Positions 1 through 8,709 of a stretch of DNA of 42,683 bases are shown here, piece by piece. Numbering within the stretch: position 1 is the stretch's first letter; every line of letters starts with the position of its first letter. Origin of the DNA: Clostridia bacterium (GTDB lineage Bacteria > Bacillota > Clostridia > Oscillospirales > CAG-272); contig CAAEBS010000130.1 in assembly GCA_900754175.1 (NCBI GenBank), positions 1-42,683 on the forward strand, given 5' to 3'. The notes below the pieces were generated by a model. That model was not told the DNA's origin and did not search any database. It saw only the letters and a program-made list of their open reading frames with translations. The translations under genes were made by a program, and so were the position numbers.

Positions 1-43
1 ACCTCCAATTTCTTTGCCCTTTTTCTCTGCTTTTACAAAAAAA

Positions 44-76
44 CAAAGCCCCCTCTTAAGCGAAAGAGGGGCTTTG
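44..76 (-). terminator. Rho-independent terminator ending the glg-tadA unit
   Basis: Seen: a 13-bp stem (CAAAGCCCCTCTT on the minus strand pairing with its complement) with a short loop, followed on the minus strand by a run of seven T at 37-43. It lies about 25 bases beyond the tadA stop and is the first terminator with a minus-strand T-run found downstream of glgB, so it probably closes the whole 13-kb unit. Confidence 0.85.
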
Positions 77-88
77 TCAGTGATCTGA

Positions 89-122
89 AACCGGCAGAGA
101 ATCAATTCTCTGCCGGTTTTAT
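89..122 (+). terminator. Hairpin around the tadA stop codon, possible plus-strand terminator
   Basis: Seen: a 13-bp perfect stem (89-101 with 106-118) with a four-base loop; the tadA TGA stop (102-104 on the plus strand) sits in the loop. On the plus strand it is followed by TTTTAT, so it could terminate a convergent gene lying left of the window. On the minus strand it has no good T-run; there the next hairpin (44-76) does that job. Confidence 0.5.
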
Positions 123-620
123 AAATCCCTGTGAAACATCCTTTTGATTTTTCTGTCGTTTTTCCTGAAAAAACTCCCGTAGCAGATCTGCCGACTCCCC
201 TGCGCAAACGCCGTCACTTATGGAAAAAGCGTGGGAAAAGGGGTAGGCGTTGAAATTCAACACGCTTGCGCAACACCCTGCCGCCGGATCTTTCAGCGCA
301 TACACCACCCGGTCCACTCTGGCATTGACAATGGCGCCGGCGCACATGGGGCACGGCTCCAGTGTGACGTAAAGCGTGCATCCGCTCAGGCGCCACGAGC
401 CGAGCCGGCGGCAGGCTTCCTCAATGGCAAGCAGCTCTGCGTGTGCCGTTGCCATGCGGGCAGACTCTCTGAGATTCCCCGCCCCTGCAAGGATTTCGCC
501 GTCCTTTACCACCACGGCGCCCACCGGAACTTCGTCCTGTTCTGCCGCACGCCGGGCAAACTTCAGCGCCTCCCGCATGAAAAATTCGTCCTGCTTTTCG
601 CTGGTTCCGATTCTTTCCAT
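102..620 (-). CDS. tadA: tRNA-specific adenosine deaminase TadA
   Basis: Converts adenosine 34 to inosine in the anticodon of tRNA-Arg(ACG), letting one tRNA read several codons; cytosolic and normally essential. The 172-residue product has the zinc deaminase signature: H60-A-E62 (zinc ligand plus proton shuttle) and C90-x2-C93, within the family-typical LEPCPMCAGAI. I chose the ATG at 620 because AAGGCGGTG lies just upstream and the protein then begins right before the conserved helix; an open frame extends further but into the preceding gene. It starts 11 bases after the CPBP protease gene, so it is probably co-transcribed at the end of the glycogen unit, a housekeeping gene with no functional link to it. 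Some related Firmicutes deaminases act on other substrates, but the motif context favours TadA. Confidence 0.93.
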   Translation of the reverse strand: MERIGTSEKQDEFFMREALKFARRAAEQDEVPVGAVVVKDGEILAGAGNLRESARMATAHAELLAIEEACRRLGSWRLSGCTLYVTLEPCPMCAGAIVNARVDRVVYALKDPAAGCCASVLNFNAYPFSHAFSISDGVCAGESADLLREFFQEKRQKNQKDVSQGFIKPAEN

Positions 621-631
621 TCCGCACCGCC

Positions 632-1624
632 TTACATGGCAAGCAGGATCAGAAGCGTCCCGCACGCAGAGAGGAGCGCCAGCACCCCGAACACGATGAT
701 AGTGGGCGAGGCAAGCATCCGCAGGCGATATCCGGCACTTACCGGATATTCGTCATAATCGTAGCTCTGCTCATACAGTCTGCCAAAGCTTCCGGTTTCC
801 CTCGGGTCTGGCGTTTCCTTTTTGGCTCTTTTCAGAAGCAGTGCAATGCAGAGGGCACCGCCACCGATCAGGAGAAACAACGTCAGGGCGTAGAGTCTGT
901 CCCAGTGCCACCATGCGTCGATATACTCCTGCAAAACCGAATACAGGTTATTGAAGAAATGCAGAAGCACGCCGCACCACAGCGAACCGATCCGCACGCA
1001 GATGATGCCAAGGACGATTCCGAGCATCGTGGTATAGAGAATCTGCAACACGTTCTGGTGCATCAGACCGAACAGGACGGCGCTTACGACGATCGCCGCC
1101 GTATTGCCGAAAGGCTTCAGTTGTGTCAGAATGGCGCCACGGAAAAGAAATTCCTCGCAGAGCGCCGGCACGACCGCAGTGGAAAAGATCGCCAGGATCA
1201 GCTCATAGACTGCCGGCGCTTCATCGGAGATCGAATCCATAGCTCCGGTATTGATATTGGGAAACAGCGTTAAAATCGTGAAACTGTTGACGTAGGCAAT
1301 GACAAGATTGAAAGCGATTCCGGCTATAATGATAACCGGCGTGAGTGCCGGGAGCCGGAAGCGGAGAGATACCGGACGGTATTCCGGGTGCCGTCTGGAA
1401 ATGAGGATCAGAAAGATCCCGGGCAGGACGAAGGACGCAAAATACGCTGTCATGGTGAGGATCTCACCGACGATTTGCGCCGTCACGTCCTCCAGATAAT
1501 ACGTAAGTACTTCGGAGATCACCTGTGCAACTATCGTAAGGGCATAAAACAGGAACAGAAACACCAGCATGGCGCCCCCGATTCTTGTAGCGGTACGTCG
1601 AAGCATTCTGTCGTTGTCCGTCAT
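632..1624 (-). CDS. CPBP family intramembrane metalloprotease
   Basis: A 330-residue polytopic membrane protein of the CPBP (CAAX protease/bacteriocin-processing, Abi) family. Visible motifs are ALCEEFLFRGAI (EExxxR) and LFGLMHQN (HxxxN), which supply the glutamate and histidine active-site residues of this family. Several hydrophobic segments flank them and the protein ends with a hydrophobic helix. Family members cleave within membranes; in bacteria many have unknown substrates, and some confer self-immunity to peptides. The ATG at 1624 follows CTGGAGGTATAAA, a strong ribosome site, and lies one base after the pgeF stop, so the two are translationally adjacent. The substrate here cannot be told from sequence. 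Confidence 0.85.
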   Translation of the reverse strand: MTDNDRMLRRTATRIGGAMLVFLFLFYALTIVAQVISEVLTYYLEDVTAQIVGEILTMTAYFASFVLPGIFLILISRRHPEYRPVSLRFRLPALTPVIIIAGIAFNLVIAYVNSFTILTLFPNINTGAMDSISDEAPAVYELILAIFSTAVVPALCEEFLFRGAILTQLKPFGNTAAIVVSAVLFGLMHQNVLQILYTTMLGIVLGIICVRIGSLWCGVLLHFFNNLYSVLQEYIDAWWHWDRLYALTLFLLIGGGALCIALLLKRAKKETPDPRETGSFGRLYEQSYDYDEYPVSAGYRLRMLASPTIIVFGVLALLSACGTLLILLAM

Positions 1625-1625
1625 T

Positions 1626-2489
1626 TTATACCTCCAGTTTCCCGCTTGCTTCCCCGTCGGGCGCAAGCGATTTTTTCTCTCTCAGAAAGATTACCGATAA
1701 CATGGTTCCCCGTTTTCCCCCGCTTTTGCGGTGAGAAAAGAAGACCTCCGGCAGGCAAGCCGTGCAGGAATCGGAAACATCCACGTTCTCCGGGAGCACC
1801 CCGGCGTCCAGAAGAAGCCGGCGATTGATCTCTTTCAGGTCTGCGTGCCATTTCCCGTCATTTCCCGACGGGCGGATCAGCTCCGCCGCCACGTTCTCCC
1901 CGAGTTTGTCGGCAAAACTATGAAAAAATTCCTCCCCCACCTCGTAGCAACAGGCACCGATCGAGGGACCGATTGCCGCCCGGATTGTTTCCGGCGCCAC
2001 ACCGAGCCCCTTCATCTGTCCGACCGCAACCGCAGAGATCCCCGCAAGCGTTCCACGCCACCCGGCATGAACGGCGGCAATGCAGGCGCCGGATCTTTCG
2101 CCCTGCCCGTACAGAAGCACCGGCACACAGTCGGCAGTTCGCACGCCGAGCACGATTCCGTCGTCAGTGGTCAGATAGCCGTCCGCAGGTTCGGTCGTCC
2201 CGTAGTAATACCCCTCGCCGGCGTGGCTCTTATCCACCCGGCGCACCTTTGCCGAATGAATCTGCTCTGCCGAGATCACCCGGTGCGCATCAAATCCGAC
2301 CGCCTCGCCGAAAAGCGCAAGATTGGCAAGCACGGTCTCATCGGGATCGCCTCTGCCGAAGCCGAGATTCAGAGCGGCGGTATGCGGCAGGCGGCTGACG
2401 CCGCCGATGCGGGTAGCAAATGCGTGCGGGCACGGCAAAAGTTCCGAGTATTCGTAAACCACGCCGTTTGAAGCCGTAACTCTCCGCAT
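1626..2489 (-). CDS. pgeF: Peptidoglycan editing factor / multicopper-like purine nucleoside enzyme (PgeF, YfiH)
   Basis: A 287-residue member of the DUF152/laccase-domain family. The metal triad is intact: H78 in EQIHSAKV, C121 in RTADCVPVLLY, and H141 in AVHAGWRG; the IGPSIGACCYEV segment and the C-terminal CLPEVFFSHR are also typical. Known members act as purine nucleoside phosphorylase/adenosine deaminase or as PgeF, which removes mis-incorporated L-Ser from UDP-MurNAc peptides; sequence alone does not choose between these. The ATG at 2489 follows GGAGAGGAGTG; the frame remains open upstream but runs into the preceding small gene. The gene stops one base before the CPBP start, indicating co-transcription. 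Confidence 0.88.
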   Translation of the reverse strand: MRRVTASNGVVYEYSELLPCPHAFATRIGGVSRLPHTAALNLGFGRGDPDETVLANLALFGEAVGFDAHRVISAEQIHSAKVRRVDKSHAGEGYYYGTTEPADGYLTTDDGIVLGVRTADCVPVLLYGQGERSGACIAAVHAGWRGTLAGISAVAVGQMKGLGVAPETIRAAIGPSIGACCYEVGEEFFHSFADKLGENVAAELIRPSGNDGKWHADLKEINRRLLLDAGVLPENVDVSDSCTACLPEVFFSHRKSGGKRGTMLSVIFLREKKSLAPDGEASGKLEV

Positions 2490-2511
2490 GGCGCACTCCT
2501 CTCCGTCAAAA

Positions 2512-2847
2512 TTATTTCCGGTAATACACGTAATAGGCGACCACCGTCCGCACCGTGCCGCCGTGCTCCAGATCGGGACCGGTAAGAACCACCCCGTCGT
2601 GCGAGAGCAGTTCCCATATCTGCAGATCGTCGATCTTACAGCGGAACAGCACGTCGGCGGAGGCATACAGAAGCATTTCGTCGTCCCGGATGTTCAGTCC
2701 GCCGCTCCGCCCGATCACCTCGTCCACGCCGTCACGCTTTTCGGTCACGTAGCGGATATGCTGTCCGTTGACCGCAAGCGCCATTTCCCGACGGAATTTT
2801 TTACTGTCGGGATTTCTACTTTTCGTCAGTTTTTTAAAAAGTCCCAT
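2512..2847 (-). CDS. Conserved-looking small protein of unknown function (111 aa)
   Basis: I do not recognise this gene. The 111-residue product is soluble-looking, starts with a basic segment (MGLFKKLTKSRNPDSKKFRRE) and then has alternating beta-rich sequence, e.g. LAVNGQHIRYVTEKRDG and MLLYASADVLFRCKIDDLQIWELLSHDGVVLTG, ending in VVAYYVYYRK. It looks like a single small beta domain. The reason to believe it is real is its tight packing: its ATG overlaps the stop of the GH13 gene (TAATG), and pgeF follows 22 bases later. The overlap suggests translational coupling to the glucanase. No signal peptide, metal motif or membrane segment is visible. Confidence 0.7.
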   Translation of the reverse strand: MGLFKKLTKSRNPDSKKFRREMALAVNGQHIRYVTEKRDGVDEVIGRSGGLNIRDDEMLLYASADVLFRCKIDDLQIWELLSHDGVVLTGPDLEHGGTVRTVVAYYVYYRK

Positions 2848-4745
2848 TACCGTGTCTCCTTCAGGATCACGCCCGACAGCGGCGGCAACATCCCGCCGTA
2901 CCGATGTCCGGTCAGAAGATCGGTCGTCTGCCCCGGCACAGCCACCGGCACAGGCTCCTTTTTCGCATTGACCAGCACCGTCAGGGAATATTCCCCGCTC
3001 CGGATATAGCCGATCACGCCGTCATGCGCCCGGATGATGCAGAAATCCCCGTCGGCAAAGACCGGCTCCGCTCCCCGGATTCTTCCCAGCTTCCGGTAAA
3101 AAGCAAGCAATTCCCGATCCTCGTGTCCCCACGGAAACGGACGGCGGCAAAACGGGTCGTGATAACCCTCCACGCCAACCTCGTCCCCGTAAAAGACGGA
3201 AGGAACGCCGTACACGGTGTACTGAAGAAGCGCACCGAGCTTCAGCCGGGCAAGCCCCAGCCGCCGGTCCTCGTTTGTCAGGAGCCGGTTTGCCAGAAAC
3301 GGGTTTGCCTCCTCCGCAAATTCAAGACCGCCGCCGAGTACCGTAAGAATCCGCTCGGTATCGTGCGTTCCCAGAAGATTCATCAGGCAGTCGCAGACGC
3401 ATTTCGGATAGGTGACGTAAATCTCTTTCAGCGTATCGGCAAGGCGTTCGGCGTCCTCGTTCAGCAGAAAATCCAACACGCCGCTGCGGAACGGATAGTT
3501 CATCACGCTGTCAAGCTGATCACCCCGCAAATACCGCCGCCGCTTTCCGTAAGCCACCTTTTCGGCGGCGTTTTCCCAGACCTCGCCGATGATGACCGCT
3601 TCTCCGTCGGTCGCCGATTTCGCCGTACTGCGAAGCTCGTCAAGCCAGCGATCGGTCAGCTCATCCGCCACGTCCAGCCGCCAGCCGGAGGTGCCCATGC
3701 GCAGATACTTTTCCACAACGCCCCCCTGCCCCACCAGGAATTCCCGACAACTGTCGCTTTCGGGATTGAGCTTGGGCAGGATCTCTATTCCCCACCAGGT
3801 TTTGTAGTGGTCCGGATAGTGGGTAAAACAGTACCAGTCACGGTAAGGCGAATCGGGGTTGGTATATGCTCCCGTGCCGCCGTAGGTGCCGTAACGGTCA
3901 AAGTACCGGCTGTCGTCCCCGGTATGATTGAACACGCCGTCCAGTATCACACGGATTCCAAGTTTCCCGGCGTGCTCCAGAAGCTCACGGAATGCCGGCT
4001 CCCCGCCGAACATCCCATCGATCTCCAGATAATCCCCCGTGTCGTATTTGTGGTTGGAATACGCCCGGAAGATCGGGCTGAGATACAGAATACTGACCCC
4101 CAGCGATTTCAGATACTCCAGCTTCTGGGAAACGCCCCACAGGTTGCCCCCGAAAAACACGTTGTTGGAAAGCTTTCCGCCCCGGTTTTCAGGATACTGC
4201 GGGATCCCGTTTTCCCAGTCCTCGTCAATGCAGGCGTCCTCCCGCATTTCCACCTCTCCCTCGCCACGGAAGAAACGGTCCACGAACACGTGGTACATGA
4301 TTCCGCCCCGGAACCACCCGGGCGTGCAGAAATCCTTTTTGTACACCAACAGCAGAAACCGCCCGGCAGAGCCGGCGGACAGCGTAAAGTCCAAGCCGTT
4401 CTGCGTATCGGTAAAGAGGGTGTCCAGCCCCCGCAGGAAGAGAAATTCATAATAAAACAATCCGCTCCCCGCTTCCCCGCACAGCAGGGCAGTATCCAGG
4501 GAGAGGCGGTAAGTATCCACGCCCGCTCCGGTACCGGTAAAGGAAAGCGGAAGATCCCGGCAGTCCTCCCCGTCCGGATACAGGCGCATGACAACCGCAG
4601 TGGCGCCCAGCTTGCGGGGCGTTTCCACCGTAAAGGTCACAACGTCCCCGCAGGCAAACGCCCCACGGTGGGACACGTCATTCTGATTGACGCTTTTCCG
4701 GATCACAGGGGAAGCTTCCCCTGTGATGTCTCTTTTTATCAGCAT
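2847..4745 (-). CDS. GH13 alpha-glucan hydrolase (alpha-amylase/neopullulanase-like)
   Basis: A 632-residue glycoside hydrolase family 13 enzyme. An N-terminal beta domain (about 1-135, like the CBM34-type domain of neopullulanases) precedes the TIM barrel. Conserved regions are visible: DGVFNHTG (269-276), GWRLDVAD with nucleophile D358, GEVWE with acid/base E388, and LLGTHDTER with transition-state stabiliser D462. There is no signal peptide, so it most likely acts inside the cell on glycogen or on maltodextrins left by GlgP; this is supported by its place directly after glgP, 9 bases from its stop. The start (ATG 4745, preceded by AAGGA) is firm. Exact specificity (alpha-1,4, alpha-1,6 or cyclodextrins) cannot be read from the sequence. 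Confidence 0.88.
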   Translation of the reverse strand: MLIKRDITGEASPVIRKSVNQNDVSHRGAFACGDVVTFTVETPRKLGATAVVMRLYPDGEDCRDLPLSFTGTGAGVDTYRLSLDTALLCGEAGSGLFYYEFLFLRGLDTLFTDTQNGLDFTLSAGSAGRFLLLVYKKDFCTPGWFRGGIMYHVFVDRFFRGEGEVEMREDACIDEDWENGIPQYPENRGGKLSNNVFFGGNLWGVSQKLEYLKSLGVSILYLSPIFRAYSNHKYDTGDYLEIDGMFGGEPAFRELLEHAGKLGIRVILDGVFNHTGDDSRYFDRYGTYGGTGAYTNPDSPYRDWYCFTHYPDHYKTWWGIEILPKLNPESDSCREFLVGQGGVVEKYLRMGTSGWRLDVADELTDRWLDELRSTAKSATDGEAVIIGEVWENAAEKVAYGKRRRYLRGDQLDSVMNYPFRSGVLDFLLNEDAERLADTLKEIYVTYPKCVCDCLMNLLGTHDTERILTVLGGGLEFAEEANPFLANRLLTNEDRRLGLARLKLGALLQYTVYGVPSVFYGDEVGVEGYHDPFCRRPFPWGHEDRELLAFYRKLGRIRGAEPVFADGDFCIIRAHDGVIGYIRSGEYSLTVLVNAKKEPVPVAVPGQTTDLLTGHRYGGMLPPLSGVILKETR

Positions 4746-4754
4746 GAAAATTCC

Positions 4755-7190
4755 TTAATTTTTCGTATCGCTCAGCTTTTTCAGATTCCAGATGTTGTGC
4801 GCATATTCCTCGATTGCACGGTCGGCGGAGAAATAGCCGGCCGACGCAATGTTCATCAGCGACATCCGGTTCCACTTTTCCTTATTGGCATAATCCTGCA
4901 CGGCACGGAGGTGCGTGGTGCGATAGGATTCAAAATCGGCAAGGCACATATAGGGGTCGGCAATGCCCGGTCCCGTAAGCAGGTAGTTGGCAATATCCGA
5001 GAAGCTCTCTCCGGCAAAGCCGATATTCAGAGCGTTGATGGTCCGGCGGAGCTTTTCGTTGTTGGTGTAGAATTCTGAGCAGTTATAGCCTCTCGCCCAG
5101 ATATCGTCCACCTCCGCACTGGTAAGCCCGAAGATATACATATTGTCCTTGCCCGCCGCATTGAGCATTTCGATGTTGGCACCGTCCAGCGTGCCGATCG
5201 TCATAGCGCCGTTAATCATCAGCTTCATACAGCCGGTTCCGCTCGCTTCCTTGCCGGCAAGCGAGATCTGCTCGCTGATCTCCGCCGCCGGAACCAGCGC
5301 TTCCGCCAGGCTGACGTTGTAATCCTCAAGGAAGATGACTGCCAGCTTTTCCCGTGCCACGGGATCCCGGTCGATCTCCTGCCCAAGGCAATAGATCAGC
5401 TTGATGATATTTTTCGCCATATAATAGCCGGGCGCCGCCTTTGCCGCAAACAGGAAGGTCTGCGGCTGAATATCCAGATTCGGATTGTCCTTGATATCCA
5501 GATACAGTCCGATGATGTTCAGCGCATTGAGAAGCTGTCTCTTGTATTCGTGCAGGCGCTTGATCTGAACGTCATACAGCGAATGGGTGTCCAGCGCCCT
5601 GCCGGTCTTGCGGTACAGGTGGTTGGAGAAAGCGATCTTGTTCTTGTGCTTGATATCCCGCAGTTTTTGCAGTACCTCTTTGTCCTGCGCATACTTGGCA
5701 AATTCGGAAAGCTGCTCCGGATCGTGATGATAGCCCGTTCCGATGCACTCGTCCAGAAGCGAGGCGAGAAGCGGGTTGGAATAACACAGCCAGCGGCGGT
5801 GCGCAATTCCGTTGGTCACGTTGCAGAAACGCTCGGGATACATGGCGTAAAAGTCCTTGAACACCGAACGGGTCAGGATCTCGGAGTGCAGTTTGGAAAC
5901 GCCGTTAATTGAGTGGGAGCCGACCACGCTCAGGTTTGCCATGTGCACCTGACCGTAGCTGATCAGGCTCATCTTGGAGATCCGGTTCCAGTTTCCGGGG
6001 AAAGCTTTCCATGCGTCCTTGCAGAAGCGCTCGTTGATCTCCTTGATGATCGAATGGATTCTCGGCAGCTTCAGGCGGAACAAATCCTCGTTCCAGGTCT
6101 CAAGCGCCTCGGGCATGACCGTGTGGTTGGTGTAGGAGCAGACCACAACGACCGTCTTCCACGCCTTTTCCCACGGATAAAAGTATTCGTCCACAAGGAT
6201 CCGCATCAGCTCGGGGATACACAGCGCCGGGTGGGTATCATTGATGTGGATTGCCACCTTATCCGCCAGGTTGTCAAGCGTACCGTAGACCGCCATATGG
6301 TCCCGGATAATGCTCTGGCAGGAAGCCGACACCATAAAATACTGCTGGGAAAGGCGCAACAGCTTGCCCTCGGTATGGTTATCCGAGGGGTACAGCACCT
6401 TGGAGATGATCTCCGCATTGGTGCTCTCCTCCACGGCACGGGCATACTGTCCCTGCGTGAAAAGTCCCATATTGAAGTTGTGGATGTCCCTTGCACGCCA
6501 CAGCCGGAGCTGGCTTACCGCCTTGCTGTCCGCACCCGATATCATCATGTCGTAGGGGACCGCTTCCACCTCGTCATAGTTCTCATAGCTGATCTCCAGG
6601 TGTCCGTCCTTCCAGTTTTCCTTGACGTGACCGCCCATTTTCACGTGGTAAATGCGATCGGTTCTCGGCACCAGCCAGACCTCGCCGCCCGGCAGCCAGA
6701 TATCGGGCAACTCCACCTGCATTCCATCCACGATCATCTGCTTGAACAGACCGTATTCATAGCAGATAGAAAAGCCGGTCGCCGGATAATCCAGAGAGGA
6801 AAGAGCATCGAGATAGCACGCCGCAAGCCGCCCAAGACCGCCGTTTCCGAGTCCCGCATCCGGCTCGCACTCATACAGCGCCTCCAGGTCAAAGCCGAGA
6901 TCCTTCAGTGCGATCCGGTATTCCTCCGACAGCCCGAGGTTGCAGAGATTGTTTTTGAGCGATCTCCCCAGAAGAAACTCAATGGACATATAATACACCC
7001 GCTTGGCACCCTCTGCGTTTACCGCCTGCTTGAAATCCCCACGCTTCTGCGTCAGGATGTCTTTTACCGTCATGGCAACCGCTTTATACACCTGCTCGGC
7101 AGATGCGTCCTTCGGCGTACAGCCGAAATAACGGGAGAGCTTTGCCTCTATGCTGTCCTTTACTTCCGTTGGTTGGAGTTTCTGATTCAT
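4755..7190 (-). CDS. glgP: Glycogen/maltodextrin phosphorylase GlgP
   Basis: GT35 phosphorylase, 811 residues, the usual family length. It releases glucose-1-phosphate from the non-reducing ends of glycogen using phosphate and pyridoxal 5'-phosphate. The PLP-binding region is EASGTGCMKLMINGAMT, with the Schiff-base lysine at K656. Other family signatures: YYMSIEFLLGRSL near the N terminus and AGLGNGGLGRLAACYLDA at about 112-129. The frame is open back to a TTG inside the glgA stop, but the ATG at 7190 is preceded by GGAAAGGAACAGG and begins as family members do, so I chose it. Sitting downstream of glgA in the same unit means synthesis and breakdown enzymes are made together, with control presumably at the enzyme level. 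Confidence 0.95.
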   Translation of the reverse strand: MNQKLQPTEVKDSIEAKLSRYFGCTPKDASAEQVYKAVAMTVKDILTQKRGDFKQAVNAEGAKRVYYMSIEFLLGRSLKNNLCNLGLSEEYRIALKDLGFDLEALYECEPDAGLGNGGLGRLAACYLDALSSLDYPATGFSICYEYGLFKQMIVDGMQVELPDIWLPGGEVWLVPRTDRIYHVKMGGHVKENWKDGHLEISYENYDEVEAVPYDMMISGADSKAVSQLRLWRARDIHNFNMGLFTQGQYARAVEESTNAEIISKVLYPSDNHTEGKLLRLSQQYFMVSASCQSIIRDHMAVYGTLDNLADKVAIHINDTHPALCIPELMRILVDEYFYPWEKAWKTVVVVCSYTNHTVMPEALETWNEDLFRLKLPRIHSIIKEINERFCKDAWKAFPGNWNRISKMSLISYGQVHMANLSVVGSHSINGVSKLHSEILTRSVFKDFYAMYPERFCNVTNGIAHRRWLCYSNPLLASLLDECIGTGYHHDPEQLSEFAKYAQDKEVLQKLRDIKHKNKIAFSNHLYRKTGRALDTHSLYDVQIKRLHEYKRQLLNALNIIGLYLDIKDNPNLDIQPQTFLFAAKAAPGYYMAKNIIKLIYCLGQEIDRDPVAREKLAVIFLEDYNVSLAEALVPAAEISEQISLAGKEASGTGCMKLMINGAMTIGTLDGANIEMLNAAGKDNMYIFGLTSAEVDDIWARGYNCSEFYTNNEKLRRTINALNIGFAGESFSDIANYLLTGPGIADPYMCLADFESYRTTHLRAVQDYANKEKWNRMSLMNIASAGYFSADRAIEEYAHNIWNLKKLSDTKN

Positions 7191-7231
7191 TTTCCTGTTC
7201 CTTTCCGAATTTCCGATTATAACCGTTCGGC

Positions 7232-8677
7232 TCAATCACAGATCGAGCGATACATTTCAAGATACTGCTTTGCGGACGCTTTCCATGAAAAATCGGTCCG
7301 CATGATCTTTCCGACAAAACGTCTGCGTTTGTCCTCGTTGCGCCACAGCGCAATTGCCGCACAGGTGCGCTCCATCAGCTCATCCGCACGGTAGCCGGCA
7401 AAGGTAAAGCCGTTGCCCATCATCTTGCCGTCGTCCTCCCAGTAGCCCTTGATGGAGTCGTAAAGTCCTCCCGTCTCCCGGACCACCGGAATGGCACCGT
7501 AGCGGGAAGCGATCATCTGGGAAAGCCCGCACGGCTCGCTCCGGGAGGGCATCAGGAAGATGTCGGCGGCGGCATAAATGCGCTTGGACAGCTCCCGGTC
7601 GTAGGTGATCAGCGCCTTTGCCTTGCCGGGGAAGGTGTCGGACAGCTCCCGGAAAAAGTTTTCATAGGAGCCTTCTCCCTTGCCGAGCACCACAAACTGA
7701 ACGTCCTGCTCTGCCAGAAGCCGGTAGATCATTTCCGAGATCAGATCCAGCCCCTTATGGGCGGCAAGGCGGGAAATGACGGCGATCAGCGGCGCTTCCT
7801 GCCGCTCGGGCAGCTCCAGCTCCTGCTGAAGCGCCGTTTTGTTCTGATATTTGCGGTCAAGCGTCCGCCACGAGTAGTTGGCGGCGATCGCCTTGTCTTT
7901 AGCGGGATTGTAATACTGATAGTCGATGCCATTGAGAATACCGCACAGCTTGCCGGCGTTTTCCCGCAGGACCGGGTCCAGCCCCTGTCCGTGCTCCGCC
8001 CCGCAGATCTCCTGCGCATACCGGGGGCTTACCGTACTGACCTCGTTTGCGCACACAATGGCGCCCTTCATCAGGTTGATACAGTTTTCATACTCCACGA
8101 TATGCCGGGAATCCTCCCCGAGGTCGAAAACGTCCCCCAGAATGGCAAAATCATATTTGCCCTGATATTCGATGTTGTGAATGGTGAACACCGTGCGGAT
8201 ATTCTCATATCCCCGGTAGCCACGGTACTTGCGGTCAAGATAGATCAGCGACAGCGCCGCCTGCCAGTCGTGTGCGTGGATGATGTCGGGGTAAAAGCCG
8301 ATCACCCCCAGCATATCAATTGCCGCCTTGCAGAAGAAGGCAAAGCGCTCACCGTCGTCGTACTCCCCGTAGAGGGAGGAACGCCTGAAATAATATTCAT
8401 TGTCGATAAAGTAATAGGTCACGCCGTCCTTGACCAGCGAGCGGATCCCGCAGTACTGCCTGCGCCACGCAAGCGACAGCTCATATTCCGCCACCACGGT
8501 CATCCGGCTTCTCCACTCCTGTGAAACCGCACCGTAAAGCGGCAGAACCACACGGACGTCCGCCTCGCTCCCCGCTTCCGCCGCAATGGCGGCGGGAAGC
8601 GAGCCGAGCACATCACCAAGCCCTCCGGTCGCCGCAAACGGCATTGCCTCGGAGCCGATAAACAATATTTTTTTCAT
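7232..8677 (-). CDS. glgA: Glycogen synthase GlgA (ADP-glucose)
   Basis: GT5 glycogen synthase, 481 residues, close to the 477 of the E. coli enzyme. It transfers glucose from ADP-glucose to the growing alpha-1,4 chain. Seen: N-terminal KKILFIGSEAMPFAATGGLGDV, catalytic region IIHAHDWQAAL, C-terminal Rossmann part with ISRLAAHKGLDLI and the retaining E-x7-E motif region PSRSEPCGLSQMIASRYG. Oddity: the normal K-x-G-G-L motif has Ala16 where the substrate-binding lysine is found in E. coli GlgA. The rest of the active site is intact, so it is probably functional. ATG 8677 follows AAGGAG. Neighbours glgD and glgP are 32 and 41 bases away. Confidence 0.94.
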   Translation of the reverse strand: MKKILFIGSEAMPFAATGGLGDVLGSLPAAIAAEAGSEADVRVVLPLYGAVSQEWRSRMTVVAEYELSLAWRRQYCGIRSLVKDGVTYYFIDNEYYFRRSSLYGEYDDGERFAFFCKAAIDMLGVIGFYPDIIHAHDWQAALSLIYLDRKYRGYRGYENIRTVFTIHNIEYQGKYDFAILGDVFDLGEDSRHIVEYENCINLMKGAIVCANEVSTVSPRYAQEICGAEHGQGLDPVLRENAGKLCGILNGIDYQYYNPAKDKAIAANYSWRTLDRKYQNKTALQQELELPERQEAPLIAVISRLAAHKGLDLISEMIYRLLAEQDVQFVVLGKGEGSYENFFRELSDTFPGKAKALITYDRELSKRIYAAADIFLMPSRSEPCGLSQMIASRYGAIPVVRETGGLYDSIKGYWEDDGKMMGNGFTFAGYRADELMERTCAAIALWRNEDKRRRFVGKIMRTDFSWKASAKQYLEMYRSICD

Positions 8678-8709
8678 GGAAAATCTCCTTTTTTGCCTAT
8701 TGCCCGCAA

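Noticed and set aside
2904..5078. A 724-codon plus-strand frame opposite the GH13 and glgP genes
   Set aside because: Antisense shadow: no ribosome site or family motif, while the minus strand has intact catalytic motifs.
7191..7235. Earlier TTG start of glgP overlapping the glgA stop
   Set aside because: The ATG at 7190 has a better ribosome site and matches the usual N terminus length.
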